DNA of 64,000 nucleotides from Heracleum sosnowskyi (GCA_030848705.1 CM061244.1:112207111-112271110), one strand, 5' to 3'. Positions 43,463 through 56,800 are shown, numbered from the stretch's first letter. Made by a program: numbers and translations. The notes: a model not told the origin generated them from the letters alone.

Positions 43463-46238
43463 ATAGGTTGATAAGGATTCAGCTGCAGGTTGCAACTTCA
43501 TTGGTCTTCACCTGCTGGTTTCAGGTTGACTGGTATTCAGCTGCGGGTTGCAGCTTCATTGGTCTTCACCTGTTGGTTGCTGCAGGATGATAAGGATTCA
43601 GCTGCAGGTTGCAGCTTCATTGGTCTTCACCTGTTGGTTGCAGGTTGATTCATTGGTATTCACCTGCTGGTTGCAGGTTGATAGGTGTCTGCTGGTGCAG
43701 GTTGACCGGCGTTCAGCTGCGGATTGCAGTTTCATTGGTCTTCACCTGATGGTTGCAGGTTGACTGGTATTCAGCTGCGGGTTGTAGCTTCATTGGTATT
43801 CACCTGTTGGTTGCTGCAGGATGATAAGGATTCAGCTGCAGGTTGCAGCTTCATTGGTCTTCACCTGCTGGTTGCAGGTTGATTGGAATTCAGCTGCGGG
43901 TTGCAGCTTAACTAGTATTCACCTGCGGGTGCAGGTTGATTGTCATTCAGCTGCGGGTTGCAGCTTCATTGGTCTTCACCTGCTGGTTGCTGCAGGATGA
44001 TAAGGATTCAGCTGCAGGTTGCAGCTTCATTGGTCTTCACCTGTTGGTTGCAGGTTGATTCATTGGTATTCACCTGCTGGTTGCAGGTTGATAGGTGCCT
44101 GCTGGTGCAGGTTGACTGGGATTTAGCTGCAGGTTGCAGCTTCATTGGTCTTCACCTGCTGGTTGCAGGTTGATTGGAATTCAGCTGCGGGTTGCAGCTT
44201 AACTAGTATTCACCTGCGGGTGCAGGTTGATTGTCATTCAGCTGCGGGTTGCAGCTTCATTGGTCTTCACCTGTTGGTTGCTGCAGGATGATAAGGATTC
44301 AGCTGCAGGTTGCAGCTTCATTGGTCTTCACCTGTTGGTTGCAGGTTGATTCATTGGTATTCACCTGCTGGTTGCAGGTTGATAGGTGCCTGCTGGTGCA
44401 GGTTGACTGGTGTTCAGCTGCGGATTGCAGTTTCATTGGTCTTCACCTGCTGGTTGCAGGTTGACTGGTATTCAGCTGCGGGTTGTAGCTTCATTGGTAT
44501 TCACCTGCTGGTTGCTGCAGGATGATAAGGATTCAGCTGCAGGTTGTAGCTTCATTGGTCTTCACCTGCTGGTTACAGGTTGATTGGAATTCAGCTGCGG
44601 GTTGCAGCTTAACTAGTATTCACCTGCGGGTGCAGGTTGATTGTCATTCAGCTGCGGGTTGCAGCTTCATTGGTCTTCACCTGCTGGTTGCTGCAGGATG
44701 ATAAGGATTCAGCTGCAGGTTGCAGCTTCATTGGTCTTCACCTGTTGGTTGCAGGTTGATTCATTGTTATTCACCTGCTGGTTGTAGGTTGATAGGTGTC
44801 TGCTGGTGCAGGTTGACTGGTGTTCAGCTGCGGATTGCAGTTTCATTGGTCTTCACCTACTGGTTGCAGGTTGACTGGTATTTAGCTGCAGGTTGTAGCT
44901 TCATTGGTATTCACCTGCTGGTTGCAGGTTGATAGGTGCCTGCGGGTGCAGGTTGACTGGGATTCAGCTGCAGGTTGCAGCTTCATTGGTCTTCACCTGC
45001 TGGTTGCAGGTTGATTGGAATTCAGCTGCGGGTTGCAGCTTAACTAGTATTCACCTACGGGTGCAGGTTGATTGTCATTCAGCTGCGGGTTGCCGCTTCA
45101 TTGGTCTTCACCTGCTGGTTGCTGCAGGATGATAAGGATTCAGCTGCAGGTTGCAGCTTCATTGGTCTTCACCTGTTGGTTGCAGGTTGATTCATTGGTA
45201 TTCACCTGCTGGTTGCAGGTTGATAGGTGCCTGCTGGTGCAGGTTGACTGGTGTTCAGCTGCGGATTGCAGTTTCATTGGTCTTCACCTGCTGGTTGCAG
45301 GTTGACTGGTATTCAGCTGCGAGTTGTAGCTTCATTGGTATTCACCTGCTGGTTGCTGCAGGATGATAAGGATTCAGCTGTAGGTTGCAACTTCATTGGT
45401 CTTCACCTGCTGGTTGCAGGTTGATTGGAATTCAGCTGCGGGTTGCAGCTTAACTAGTATTCACCTGCGGGTGCAGGTTGATTGTCATTCAGCTGCGGGT
45501 TGCAACTTCATTGGTCTTCACCTGATGGTTGCTGCAGGATGATAAGGATTCAGCTGCAGGTTGCAGCTTCATTGGTCTTCACCTGTTGGTTGCATGTTGA
45601 TTCATTGGTATTCACCTGCTGGTTGCAGGTTGATAGGTGCCTGCTGGTGCAGGTTGACTGGTGTTCAGCTGCGGATTGCAGTTTCATTGGTCTTCACCTG
45701 CTGGTTGCAGGTTGACTGGTATTCAGCTGCGGGTTGTAGCTTCATTGGTATTCACCTGCTGGTTGCTGCAGGATGATAAGGATTCAGCTGCAGGTTGCAG
45801 CTTCATTGGTCTTCACCTGCTGGTTGCAGGTTGATTGGAATTCAGCTGCGGGTTGCAGCTTAACTAGTATTCACCTGCGGGTGTAGGTTGATTGTCATTC
45901 AGCTGCGGGTTGCAGCTTCATTGGTCTTCACCTGCTGGTTGCTGTAGGATGATAAGGATTCAGCTGCAGGTTGCAGCTTCACTGGTCTTCACCTGTTGGT
46001 TGCAGGTTGATTAATTGGTATTCACCTGCTGGTTGCAGGTTGATAAGTGCCTGCTGGTGCAGGTTGACTGGTATTCGGCTGCGGATTGCAGTTTCATTGG
46101 TATTCACCTACTGGTGTAGGTTGACTGGTATTCAGCTGCGGGTTGCAGCTTCATTGGTATTCACCTGTTGTTGCAGGTTGACTAGTATTCAGCTGTGGGT
46201 TGCAGCTTCATTGGTGTTCACCTGCTGGTTGCAGGTTC
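43463..46238 (+). repeat. Higher-order minisatellite array inside the LTR element
   Basis: The basic unit is about 58-61 bp (TTCAGCTGCGGGTTGCAGC, TTCATTGGTCTTCACCTG, CTGGTTGCAGGTTGA). These are arranged in a higher-order repeat of 410 bp (seven basic units), seen at offsets from 44310 to 44720, 45151 to 45561 and 45561 to 45971, and a shorter 291-bp form (five units) between 43940 and 44231. The many open frames of ~70-77 codons read from it are by-products of the repeat and end at regular stops. Confidence 0.92.
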
Positions 46239-49200
46239 CTAAGGAAGCAGGTTCCAAGCTGTGTGAAGGGTTCAAGGAAAGAAGCTCCTTTACCGTATCT
46301 ACAGTACCAAAAGGGTGATGTGCGAGGTACGTCTTAAGAACTTGATATTCATTCATCATCTCTCAATTATATGGCTATATGAGAATCTAAACTGCTTTAT
46401 GCATGAGATTGCTTTTAAATGACAAGTATGTGGGATGCTATATCTTTAGATTTAAGATTATTATTTGTTGGTATGTTCAATTGAATGAAATACATGCATG
46501 AATGGAGAGGTTATACATGCAACCAATATGAATTATTCTACACTTGGTTCACCCCACATGATTATACATGGTTACATGCCTTGATAATTACATGCTTTAT
46601 TTATGCTTTCCATGGTTATGTTTGAATCTTAATGCATGAGTACTTGGTTTTAGTTCTTCACTATATTTGATTATGTGTTAAAGAACTAGGGGTATTAGGT
46701 GATATGCACCTCATGATGATATTTCGGAAATTCTGGATTTTATAACAAGTGATTCAGGTTCGAGAGATTGGTGAGGTTCAGTTGTGAACCTCCGAATGAG
46801 GTTCAGGTCCGAACCTCCAATATTGCACTTATGAAATTTGATTGGATTGGATTTAATATTATTGGATTGGATTTAATATTATTGGATTGAATTTAATGGA
46901 ATTGGATTGGATTGGAGATTCACACTCATGGATTATGAGGTGAAGGTTAAGACTTATGGATTATAAGTCACAGGCTCATGCTTCCATCAGAGGACTAGTT
47001 TAATGAAGCCCATGTTTGATTTTGCTGTACAACAAATAAAGCTTATTACAACTCATGTAAGCACTAGGGACACTAGGCATAAATATTATGGTAAAGTGTG
47101 GGAGCCAAACACAGGCCACACTCTGGATTAAACTCCTAGCACGATTGCAAGCTGGAAAACTAAATAGGTCAAAACTACACTAGGGAGGTTCAAGGTTGGC
47201 GAACCCCTGAAGCTGTAGCACGGATTAAGCTTCATACGGATTTATGAAGTACATGGAATTTAATGGCGCATTACCCTAGGCAGGGATATGCATGGATAAT
47301 TAGTTTCTTCTAAGGCATTGGATAAAATGGCTTTTGGATATTTTAATCTATGGATTATGGATCATGTACCTAAGGATATTAGGTGCAAGGATGGTTTACT
47401 TACACATTATATTATTGGAATAATCATGTTGTGAATAATTTTTATCTTATATGGTTGGTATCTCTGGTTAAGAGGTAGATGACAGCTCATGATTATTGGT
47501 TATCTAAACGGGTTTAAGGCATATGCATGGTAAAGATTGCATGGAAAGGTACCTTCATGCACGCACTCTTCAGGACTTTGCCAAATCCATAGAGTTGGAT
47601 GCATGTAAGCTCCTGCACAGGTTCGCATGAGCTGCGAATAAACCCTATTCATCTCTTTAGGACTTTGCAAAATTCACAGAGCTGGATGCATGTAAACTCC
47701 TGCATATATATGCACCTAGATGCCTAGGCATGAGTAGCTCTCATATGAGTAAATATTAGGTACCCATCTCAGTTGGGATGTGCAAGTGCACCCGGAGTTT
47801 TGTAGTCCTTTACATGGCTGACTATGAACCTTTTAATGCCCTATTGGATGAGGTGCGAATGAAGACTGCCCTCTTGGAAGAGGTGCAGATGGATAAGAAA
47901 CCTCTTGGAAGAGGTGTAGGTGGATAAATCACCCTCTTGGAAGAGGTGTAGATGAAATGTGCGCACACTTGGAGAAGGTCCATGATCGATTTTTGATTCA
48001 CACTACCAGGCGATGGATTGCATGAATGGGCAGTTGGGTAGATTTAGGTGCATGGCAATTTGCATATCTAAACGCGCATGTTCATAGGTATGGCCCCAGT
48101 ATGAAGCTACATGTACGCGCATATGCTTCTAACATGACAGCTACAGCTACATGCATTTGATCCAAGCACAATAGGGTCAGATGAAAAGAGGAATCGAGGA
48201 GTAGAGGTCTTGGAAACAACCTACAGGTCCCTTGGTACCTGCCTATTGCTCACAGGTACAGCTACAGACTTCAGCCAGCGGGTGCTGAGCTTCTCAACAT
48301 GATAGGATTCAAGCTGGAAGAGGTTTACATGTCAAATGGAAAGGAAACCTGATGGTTCGGGGGGTAAATCAGTTTCCCATGGAAAAGCTTGCATAAGGGA
48401 AAGGAGGTTCTCAACATCAGCTCACTCAGGAGGGAGCTTCCACGTGGTAGGTTCAATGGCCGAACCTGAACCTAAAGTGGAACCATAAGGACAAAGATAA
48501 GTTTTACTCCCATGATTTACATATTCATAATCATCTATGTTTTATGTGCATACAAGAAATTATTCAAAGCATTTAGCTAAAAAGCTTCAGTGTGAACCTC
48601 ATGTTTGCAAACAGTTCATTATTTTTAGCCATACATGAACTCATATTTATCTAAATGTGCATATCACATGATTTCAAGGAAGGTGTCTTGCATGGATTTA
48701 TAAATAAAAGGTCATCATCATGCATGGTTTACAAAAATATTTTTCAAAGTTGCTAGCTGAAGCTGTTGAGTAGGTACCTAGGCATGCTATATGCCCCATT
48801 ATGTAACCACTCGAAAAGACATGGCAACGATTGAGGATGTCTTCACAACCTTCCATTGGTTCCTCTTACGACATTTTTATATGGTTATTCAAGGTTATTC
48901 ATGGTATTTCACGGTATATGGCTATTTTGGTTAAACTCAATGGTTTATGTTTTCCACGGTATTGGAAAACAACGAGGTCCAATATGTCGGGATAATGGAA
49001 ATTTCTGAAAATCGTGGCACTATGTCTTGAAGAGTGTGTTCGCCAAGGTTCTACTTGATTGTAGAGGCAGTAACAGATACGTATAAATATTCAAAAATCA
49101 TTTTTGCACCATACTTGCTTGCATACATGCATTATATATGTACGAGTGGCGTGGATAACATAGGTGAGCTACTTAGCTCACGCTACTTATCATCTTTTCT

Positions 49201-49602
49201 AGTTGTTTTAGTAGCGCAGGTTCTGGAGACTTGAAGCTCATTAGCAGCGGAAGCTTCACGACATCATTTACAAGAGCTTTTCATATGAAGCTCGAGGAGT
49301 TAGGTTATGGTTTTCAAAGGAAAAGGCTGGTCGTTAGTAGGTTCAGCTAGGAAGCTCGCGATTGGAATTGGATGGTCACACCTGGTCTAAAGGATATTCA
49401 AGGAATTTTTCACTCAAGGATTCATATTGAGGTACATATGCAGAGGCGTTGTGTTTTCTGTTTCTTACGCTGAGTTAGCTCATGTAAGCTTGGAAGCATG
49501 ATGCTGAAGCTATGTATTTCTCTGAGAAGGATAAGGAAGGATTGAACCTTGTCTTGCTTTGGTTCCTCTTGTATTCAATACTACAAGGGACCGGGGGGTA
49601 GT
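46239..49602 (+). other. Non-coding interior of the LTR element
   Basis: No open frame above ~66 codons and no retroviral-type motif is present. A short tandem repeat of CTCTTGGAAGAGGTG-type units occurs at about 47840-47955, and a TTGGATTGGATTTAATATTA duplication near 46845-46900. Motifs of the form GAACCTCC and GGTTCA recur across the interior. The polypurine tract is at about 49585-49600. Confidence 0.7.
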
Positions 49603-50538
49603 TGTTGTGCCCAAAATCTCGCATGGGCTCAATTTAAGGCCCACATGTAATATAGGCCCAACTAGCATGGATTTGGTGAGGGTTGGATGTACTGAGGTTC
49701 AGCTTCATAGTACCAAGGTTCAGGTTCGCGGTATTGAGGAGCAGGTTCAGGGTGTTCTGACTACAGGAGCAGGTTCAGGGTGTTCTGGCTACAGGAGCAG
49801 GTTCATGGTGTTTTGACTGCAGTCACAGGTTCAGGTTCAGGGTGTTGTGACTGCAGGCACAGGTTCAGGTTCAGGGTGGTCTGAACCTCCTCGGGACAGA
49901 ATCAGAGTTGGACAAGGACTCAGCTTCCTATACTTTAGGAGCACGGAATTACTCTTGGAAAAGGACTTCTAGGCTTAATAAAACGTGGTGGATGGGACAA
50001 TTACAAACAATATATGACTTATATTGGTTATTTTGGATATACATTAAATACATGAGGATTTATAGGACTTAGTGATGGACATGGACTAGGACACTGGAAA
50101 GCTCAGCTACAGGTGTATAATTCGACTATAACTCTGAGATGGATTATCTTAGAATGGTGGAATTCACAGCAGGGAAGAAGTATAAACCTAATAGAACTAC
50201 ATGAGGCTTGATTCCTATAAATAGGATATGTAGGCACTTGACTAAAGGATTCGGATTTTCACTCTCTACACGCATAAGGCTCGTGTACTCTCTGTGATAC
50301 ATATTCCGGTGAATTGGCCGGCCGAATAGGAATTATTCAGCCCTCTTCATCCGGTGGTTTTGTCAACTCAGCCCCCAAAAAATGTCACATTCTCCACCTG
50401 CTCCGGCAGCTGCGGATGAAGCTCTAGTAGAGCTGTAGACGTGCAAACCTACAGTTCTGTCCGACAACCTAGGACGCATTCTATGGATATTCCAGCGATA
50501 TTCTCTCTCGGTGTTGTTACCAAATTTCCCTCACAACA
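49603..50538 (+). repeat. 3' LTR (936 bp)
   Basis: It begins TGTTGTGCCC and ends CCCTCACAACA, with short inverted ends TGTTGT/ACAACA. Apart from fewer copies of the internal GGTTCAGGGTGTT repeat, it matches the 5' LTR closely. Confidence 0.93.
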
Positions 50539-50543
50539 ATTAC

Positions 50544-51773
50544 TAACTTATCTTGCTACAGATTTATCCCAAAATTGATCGATCACTTTACAAATAGAGG
50601 AGTCTGAATCAAATCTTTTGGTGACTCGTAAATAGGTAATAAGTTTTTTTGATAACTAAATCGAATATTTTTTCAAAATCTACTTTTTCTATGAAACGGG
50701 CTAATTAAAACACGGAATTTGTACGAAAAAATGTAAATGAACAAATTTAAGTTTCACTTAGTAAAACATTTTTGGTGTCTAGTCATTTCTGCTATCTGTT
50801 AGGTGAATAGTCTAAAATGTAAAATATAGGGAGGCAAATGAAGCGCCAAACCTGTAACAGAAGCACGACTCGGTTTGAGTAATTTTGAAGGCCTAAATCA
50901 AATTAAACATAAACTTGGATTTTGAAAACTTAGAAACATGATTTATTCTTGGTTTTGAAAACATCAATGGAACCCAAATTGAATGCAAACTTCCAAACAA
51001 AATCGTTTCTTAATGGATATGTTCGCTTCGATTTAATACCAAAATATTTTAAAAAATTAATTTTTTTATTTAACTTTGAATAATTTAATGTGCTACCTCG
51101 ATTGACCCTTGATTACACTAACATAGTTATTTAATGTTGATGTAGATTAATTAAACCGTAATTAGGGCAAGACACCATGATGCGCTAGGGCAGCCACACG
51201 TGATCTAATAAGATATAGTCTAGAAATTATTGATATCGGGGGGACCTAACTATAGAAATGATACACCAAATGTTTAACTTTGCAACTGCACTGATGATCC
51301 CAACGGTTGCTAATCAATGACTTAGAGATACGGGTATAAAATCCCAACCGTTGCTAATCAATGACTTAGAGATACGGGTATAAAAGCAAATCTTTTAGTA
51401 AATCATTTTTTTTTACTTTATTATGCAGTTTCAACTACTATTATATTCTATGGATACCTACATTTTCTTTTCTGCTATTTTTGTCTCTAGGTCACATACC
51501 CTTCAACCCTCACTAATCACAAAATAAATGTTTATCTCCATAAAAAACGTGAATTCCCGTACACAATTTAATTAGGTTTAGTCATTTTGCATGTAAATCT
51601 ACTTGCAGATTTTCATTTATGATACTACCAAACCAAAACTAGATTACCATATATAGTTGCTTGAAAACTACAACAAACATATTTACCTATTTTCTGTCAC
51701 TTAAATGTTTTTAGAGATTAGTTTGCAAAACATCAACTTCAATCACAATAGTTGTTCTTAGAGCAAAATATCT
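50544..51773. other. Gene-free stretch with a 44-bp tandem duplication
   Basis: ATCCCAACSGTTGCTAATCA...CGGGTATAAA is present at 51297 and again at 51341 (period 44). The rest is AT-rich, and no coding feature was recognised. The sequence at 51165-51200 resembles the left flank of the LTR element at 41690-41727. Confidence 0.6.
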
Positions 51774-51889
51774 ATTACTATATATAATAGGCCAACACAA
51801 GGGCAAAAGTTGCCAATTAAATGGCCGCGAAATTACCGTTTTACCCTTTTTTTTGAAAAATAACAAAAATGCCACTCGTATATTATTAT

Positions 51890-51990
51890 ACAAAATTTTT
51901 TTAATAGATGTGTTACTACAGAGATTCGAACCTTCAACCTCCTTCCAAGATATCCATGGGCTTAACCACTATGCTACATACCTTTTTGAG
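51890..51990 (-). repeat. tRNA-like segment with pol III A and B box motifs
   Basis: On the minus strand, GTAGCATAGTGGTTAAG (A-box-like) is followed about 35 bp later by GGTTCGAATCT (B-box-like). The same segment recurs at about 52155-52255 (minus) and, more diverged, at about 53608-53680 (plus) in the other arm. It lacks a complete cloverleaf, so I call it tRNA-derived rather than a tRNA gene. Confidence 0.55.
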
Positions 51991-53298
51991 TTTATTTCAA
52001 AAAACTTATTAGATAACCCACGTCTTTTATCTCTTTTATTATTTTTTTTACTTTGATGTTTGAATAAATAAAATGTTGGTTTGAATTATATATATAAATT
52101 TGTTTTTCTTTTTTCCTTTTCATGCCACTCGTATATTTTTATACAAAAGTTTTTTAATAGATGTGTTACTACAAAGATTAGAACCTCCAACATCCTTCCA
52201 AGATATCAATGGGCTTAACCACTATGCTACATGCCTTTTTGAGTTTATTTCAAAAAACTTATTAGATAACCCACGTCTTTTATCTCTTATATATTTTTTT
52301 TCTTTGATGTTTAAATAAATAAAATGTTGGTTTGAATTATTTATATAAATTTGTTTTTCTTTTTTCCTTTTCGTAATTTTATATATCTATATATTCAATC
52401 ACTATATATTATTGCAATTGCATGTTTTCAATTTAATATATATTAATTATGTTGATTATAATTCATAATTTATATTATACTTTATTTGAATTAAATTAAT
52501 TATTCATGCATAAAATATACTATTAAAAATCGATCTAATATAAGAAATATTATACACATTATATCTCTCATTATTAGTTATTTCTATAATTTTTAAATTA
52601 AGAACATTAGCATTCAAATTATACAAAAAATTCGTCTACCTACTCTGTTCGTCGCATCCATTTCTTAACAATTTTCTTTTCCAGAATGTATTGTTCATTT
52701 ATTAACATTTTCTAAAGTAACATGTCATTCTTTATTAACTTATCTATATATTTTTCACCTTTCTAACCCCCTCCCCTTCAACCCCAGTAACGTTCGTGTC
52801 AAAAATCGGGGTGAGTTTTTAAAATATAGGATATTACATAGTATATAATTACATAATGATCAGTCAAACTGTTAGTAGATGATAAAGTTTGGGAAAATTG
52901 AAAATTACAAGTTTTGAAAATAGGATTTCAAATTGTATTCCAAAAATTATTGTACGATGTTAAAAAAAAGTATAATCTTTCATACTAATAATAGAACTTT
53001 ATAGAATACATTAAATTGATTCGTAATGTCATATAATCATTTTGATAAAATAAAATTCTAAATAGGGTTTTGTGGGTCCTTGACGACATCCTCTACAACA
53101 TATACAATATTTCTTATATTAGGTCGAATTTCAATTGTATATATTATGTATGAATAATTAGTTTAATTCAAATAAAGTATAATAAAGATATATAATATAA
53201 AAGTATGAATTTTAAACAACATAATTAATATATATTTAATCGAAAACATACAACTGTAATAAAATTCAGTGATTGAATATATAGGTATATAAAATTAC

Positions 53299-53455
53299 AA
53301 AAAGAAGCCTCCGGGCCTGTAGATGAGTTGGTGAGAGCACTGGTTATTGACCAAAGCATTCAAGGTTTGATTCATGGGAGCATGAGGAATTCTTCCTGCA
53401 CTCTAGGGTCTGGCGTGATACCGGTTGGGGTGTCCGGAAAATAAAATTTTTGACC
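53299..53455 (+). mobile_element. tRNA-derived SINE with 8-bp target-site duplication
   Basis: AAAATTAC flanks the insertion at 53291-53298 and 53456-53463. The opposite arm of the surrounding inverted repeat (near 52373-52380) has a single uninterrupted copy, giving an empty-site comparison. The insert begins AAAAAGAAGCCTCCGGGCC, has A-box-like TGAGTTGGTGAGAGC and B-box-like GGTTTGATTCA motifs, and ends in an A/T-rich tail. It is about 157 bp with no coding capacity. Confidence 0.8.
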
Positions 53456-53859
53456 AAAATTACGAAAAGATGAAAAGAAAAACTGATTTATATAAATAAT
53501 ACAAACCAATATTTTATTTATTTAAACATCAAAGTAAAAATAATATAAGAGAAGAGAAGAAAGACGTGGATTATCTAATAAATTTTTTGAAGTAAACTCA
53601 AACAGGCATGTAGAATAGTGGTTAAACCCATGAACATCTTAGAAGGAGGTTGGAGGTTTGTTTCTTTGTACTAACAACTATTAATATATTTTTGCATAAT
53701 AATATATGAGTGACATTTTTGTGACGACCATTTAATTGAAATTTTTTGCCCTTGTGTTGAGGTTTAATATATAGTAATAAATTGGATTAAAATGTGTAAC
53801 TGTAAAACGATATTCCAAACACATTCTTAATGCATTTACTAAGTGTGTTAATTAACTCC

Positions 53860-56800
53860 TTATATATAATAAGCGTAAGGGAGATCTTATCCAAAACTTT
53901 GGTCGGTCACTGTACTACCAAAAGTATACGATCCGTTGGATTATAAAACTATAAATATTCAAATCGATGAGGACCGTCAGATATAATATTAAAAATTGTA
54001 TTTGATTAATAATAGGATAGTATTTAAATACTAAAAGGTGTATTTTGATAATTTAAACCTATTATAAATGGGTTTTCTATATTGAATAGAAATCTTTATG
54101 TAAAAATTCGTAATTATCTTTTCTCTTTATTTTATGGATAGTTCCAGTTACATAATAATTATTAAACCATCATTAAATTAAATATAATTTTGTAAGCTTC
54201 GCGTGGGCCGTAAAATCGTTAAAATCTATTGTCTAAAACTCAAGATAGAGCCCAACAGCCCAAACAGTAAAGTTATTATCTAAATTTTAATAAATATTTT
54301 TTTTATTATTGTAGCACCAATTTAATTTTTTTTTCCTATTTCTTTTAAATTTATAAATTCTTTGTTTATTTCAATAAAATATTAAAATCAATTTAAGAAA
54401 AAATTAAAATTGATCTGGTCCGTGTACGATCAATATACGACCAAATTAATAATTATAGTTAGATTTTAAATAGATCGATGAGAATTGTTAGATGTAATAT
54501 TAAAAAGTGTATTTGATTAATAATTGAATTATATTTAAATACTAAAAAGTGTATTTTGATAATTTAAAAAATTTCTATGTAAAAATTCTTAAATATCTTT
54601 TCTAACAATTCGATTAATCCAAATTATAATTATATTATTTTACATATAACAAACATAAAAGGATAATATCAAAATATTATTAAAATGTTGAGAGTTTCAT
54701 ATTCATAAATGATAATTTTGAATATAATACTTATATTAAAATGTGTATTTGATTAAATGTAAGATTATATTTAAATACTAAGAAGTATGCTTTGATAATT
54801 TAAACCAATTATAAATTGGTTTTCTATATTGAATTGAATTCTTTGTGTAAAACTTCTTAACCATCTTTTCTTTTCGGTTTATTTTATGGGTAGGTCAACT
54901 GGTCAAGTTAGATAATAATTATTAAACCATCATTAAATTAAAGATAATTTCGTTAGTTTCGCATGAGTTGTAAAATCGTCAAAATTCAATTTCTAAAACT
55001 AAGGATAGAACCCAAATATTAAAGTGAGTATCTAAATTTTAATAAATATATTTTTTTATTATTGTAGCACCAATTTATTTATTTTTCCACTAATTCTTTT
55101 AAATATAGAAATTTTATGTTTCTTTCAATAAAGTATCAAAATTAATTAAGAACAAATTCAAACCGATAAAGAATATAATAACATGAGAATAAAATTTTAT
55201 ATAATCATAACATAATTTTTATTATATTTAATAATTTTTAAGTAATAATGTATTTTAAAATTTTATTTACACCGTAAATAAAATCGAAACGTTAAAAGTA
55301 AAAGCAGTTAGTAAGATACTTATATCAGTATATACTTGATATCCTTATTATATTAAATCCTTATATATAATAATCATAATAGGGATATTATCCCAAATTT
55401 TGGTCGTAGACAACCAAATTAATAAGGACCATTAGATCTTAACTAGATAAATGAAAATCGTTAGATCAAATATTAAAAAAGTTTATTTTATTAATAATGG
55501 GATTATATTTAAATTCTAAAAGGTGTATTTTGATAATTTAAACCAAATATAAATAAGTTTTCTATATTGAATAGAATTCTCCATGTAAAAAATTCGTGAC
55601 TTTCTTTTTGGACAATTCCACCTAGATAAAAATTGTTAAACCATCTTTTAATTAAAGATAATTTAGTTATCTTCATGTGGGGTGTAAAATCGTCAAAATC
55701 TGATTTTTAAAATACAAGATAAAACCCAAATTAATAAAGTGAATATTTAAATTCTAATAATAATTATTATGTCATCATTATTTTAACACCAATTTAATTA
55801 CTTTTTTCTAACTATTTTAAATTTAGAAATCTATGTTCAAAAATTAAAATCAATCTAAGAAAATTTCAAATCAACAAAGAATATAATATTACGAGGATAA
55901 AATTTTATAAAATTGTGCATATTTTTAATCCTATTTTATTAAGTTTTATATCATAAATAATCAAATATTATTTATTATTAAATAATAAATTATACGTAAA
56001 TGGTGATTTTGTTTTATAAGAACTCACAGAGACCTAATTTCATTGTTAGTAGAACTATATTCATATTAAAAAAAACCTTATTTTGAAATTTTAGACTCAG
56101 CTACAGAAGATGCCAAACTTTTTAAACCTATATACATTGTAAATTATTAAATTCGAAACTTTAAAAGTTTGCTAATCAATTAGTATAGTACTTTTCTGAA
56201 AAATCGTACTTTACAAAAAATATTATCAAATAACATATGTCTGCAAGAAAAAAATGAAAAAATTCTTATTTTTCAAAAAAACCTATAAATTTTAATATGT
56301 TGTTGGTAGATTCAAACCTTAGATCATTCTACATGATAATTTTACTGTTATATATAACGTTTTTCAACAATTTAATTTGAAAGATTCAACGATTATGGAT
56401 TGAGTTATCAAACAAAGCGACCAAACTTAACTTATAAGGAAGCTTTCATTATTTAATCTTTAATATAATAACATAGATAATTACCGGATATACTATAAAA
56501 AAATGAAATTTATACAGAATTTTGATCACGGTATACTACTTTAAAAGAAGAACTATTACAAAAAAAAATTATATTTTAATTGATAATTTATTTTCTCAAA
56601 AGTTCAAAGTTCCCGCATCTTTAACATATTACAAAAAAGAGTATATTATATTTTAGCAATAAATATTTAAAAAAATTATAAATTAAAAAAATTATAAATA
56701 TTAAGAAAAATTAATGATGTTATCATGGTAGTTTGGTCCTAAATACCGCCAAAACATTCTCAACCGTTAGATCCAATACTTTTAAAAATACATGATCAAG

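Larger units (their letters stand above)
41757..50538 (+). mobile_element. Non-autonomous LTR retrotransposon, 8.8 kb
   Basis: Two long terminal repeats (41757-42766 and 49603-50538) bound the element, and the 5-bp target-site duplication ATTAC is present at 41752-41756 and 50539-50543. A primer-binding-site-like sequence (TGGCGCTAGAAAGAGGGGC) follows the 5' LTR. A polypurine tract with GGGACCGGGGGG lies just before the 3' LTR. No gag, protease, reverse transcriptase, RNase H or integrase motif was found in the 6.8-kb interior, so it depends on enzymes made elsewhere. Size and lack of coding fit the LARD class. The two LTRs differ at only a few bases outside their internal repeats, which suggests a fairly recent insertion. 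Confidence 0.93.
51774..53778. mobile_element. Inverted-repeat (foldback-like) element containing tRNA-like sequence
   Basis: The left end ATTACTATATATAATAGGCC and its neighbour CAACACAAGGGCAAAA are mirrored at the right end (TTTTGCCCTTGTGTTG, ATATATAGTAAT at 53778). Arms of several hundred bp pair, roughly 51774-52600 with 53095-53778. The left arm has a 263-bp tandem duplication (51869-52131 and 52132 onward). I found no convincing target-site duplication and no transposase. It could be a foldback or Mutator-like non-autonomous element. Confidence 0.6.

Noticed and set aside
43381..46318. Series of ~70-115-codon open frames in the minisatellite (LVFTCWLQVD-type proteins)
   Set aside because: They are translations of the 58-bp repeat with stops at regular intervals. 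No start context or promoter relation is visible, and they are not homologous to retroelement proteins.
51890..51990. Functional tRNA gene
   Set aside because: A-box and B-box motifs are present, but I could not draw a complete acceptor stem and anticodon arm. Several mutated copies exist within an inverted repeat.
51853..52318. Two similar open frames (LLYKIFLIDVLLQRFEPSTS-like) as a tandem gene pair
   Set aside because: They are the complementary-strand reading of the tRNA-like sequence and its 263-bp duplication. The similarity comes from the DNA duplication, not from coding.
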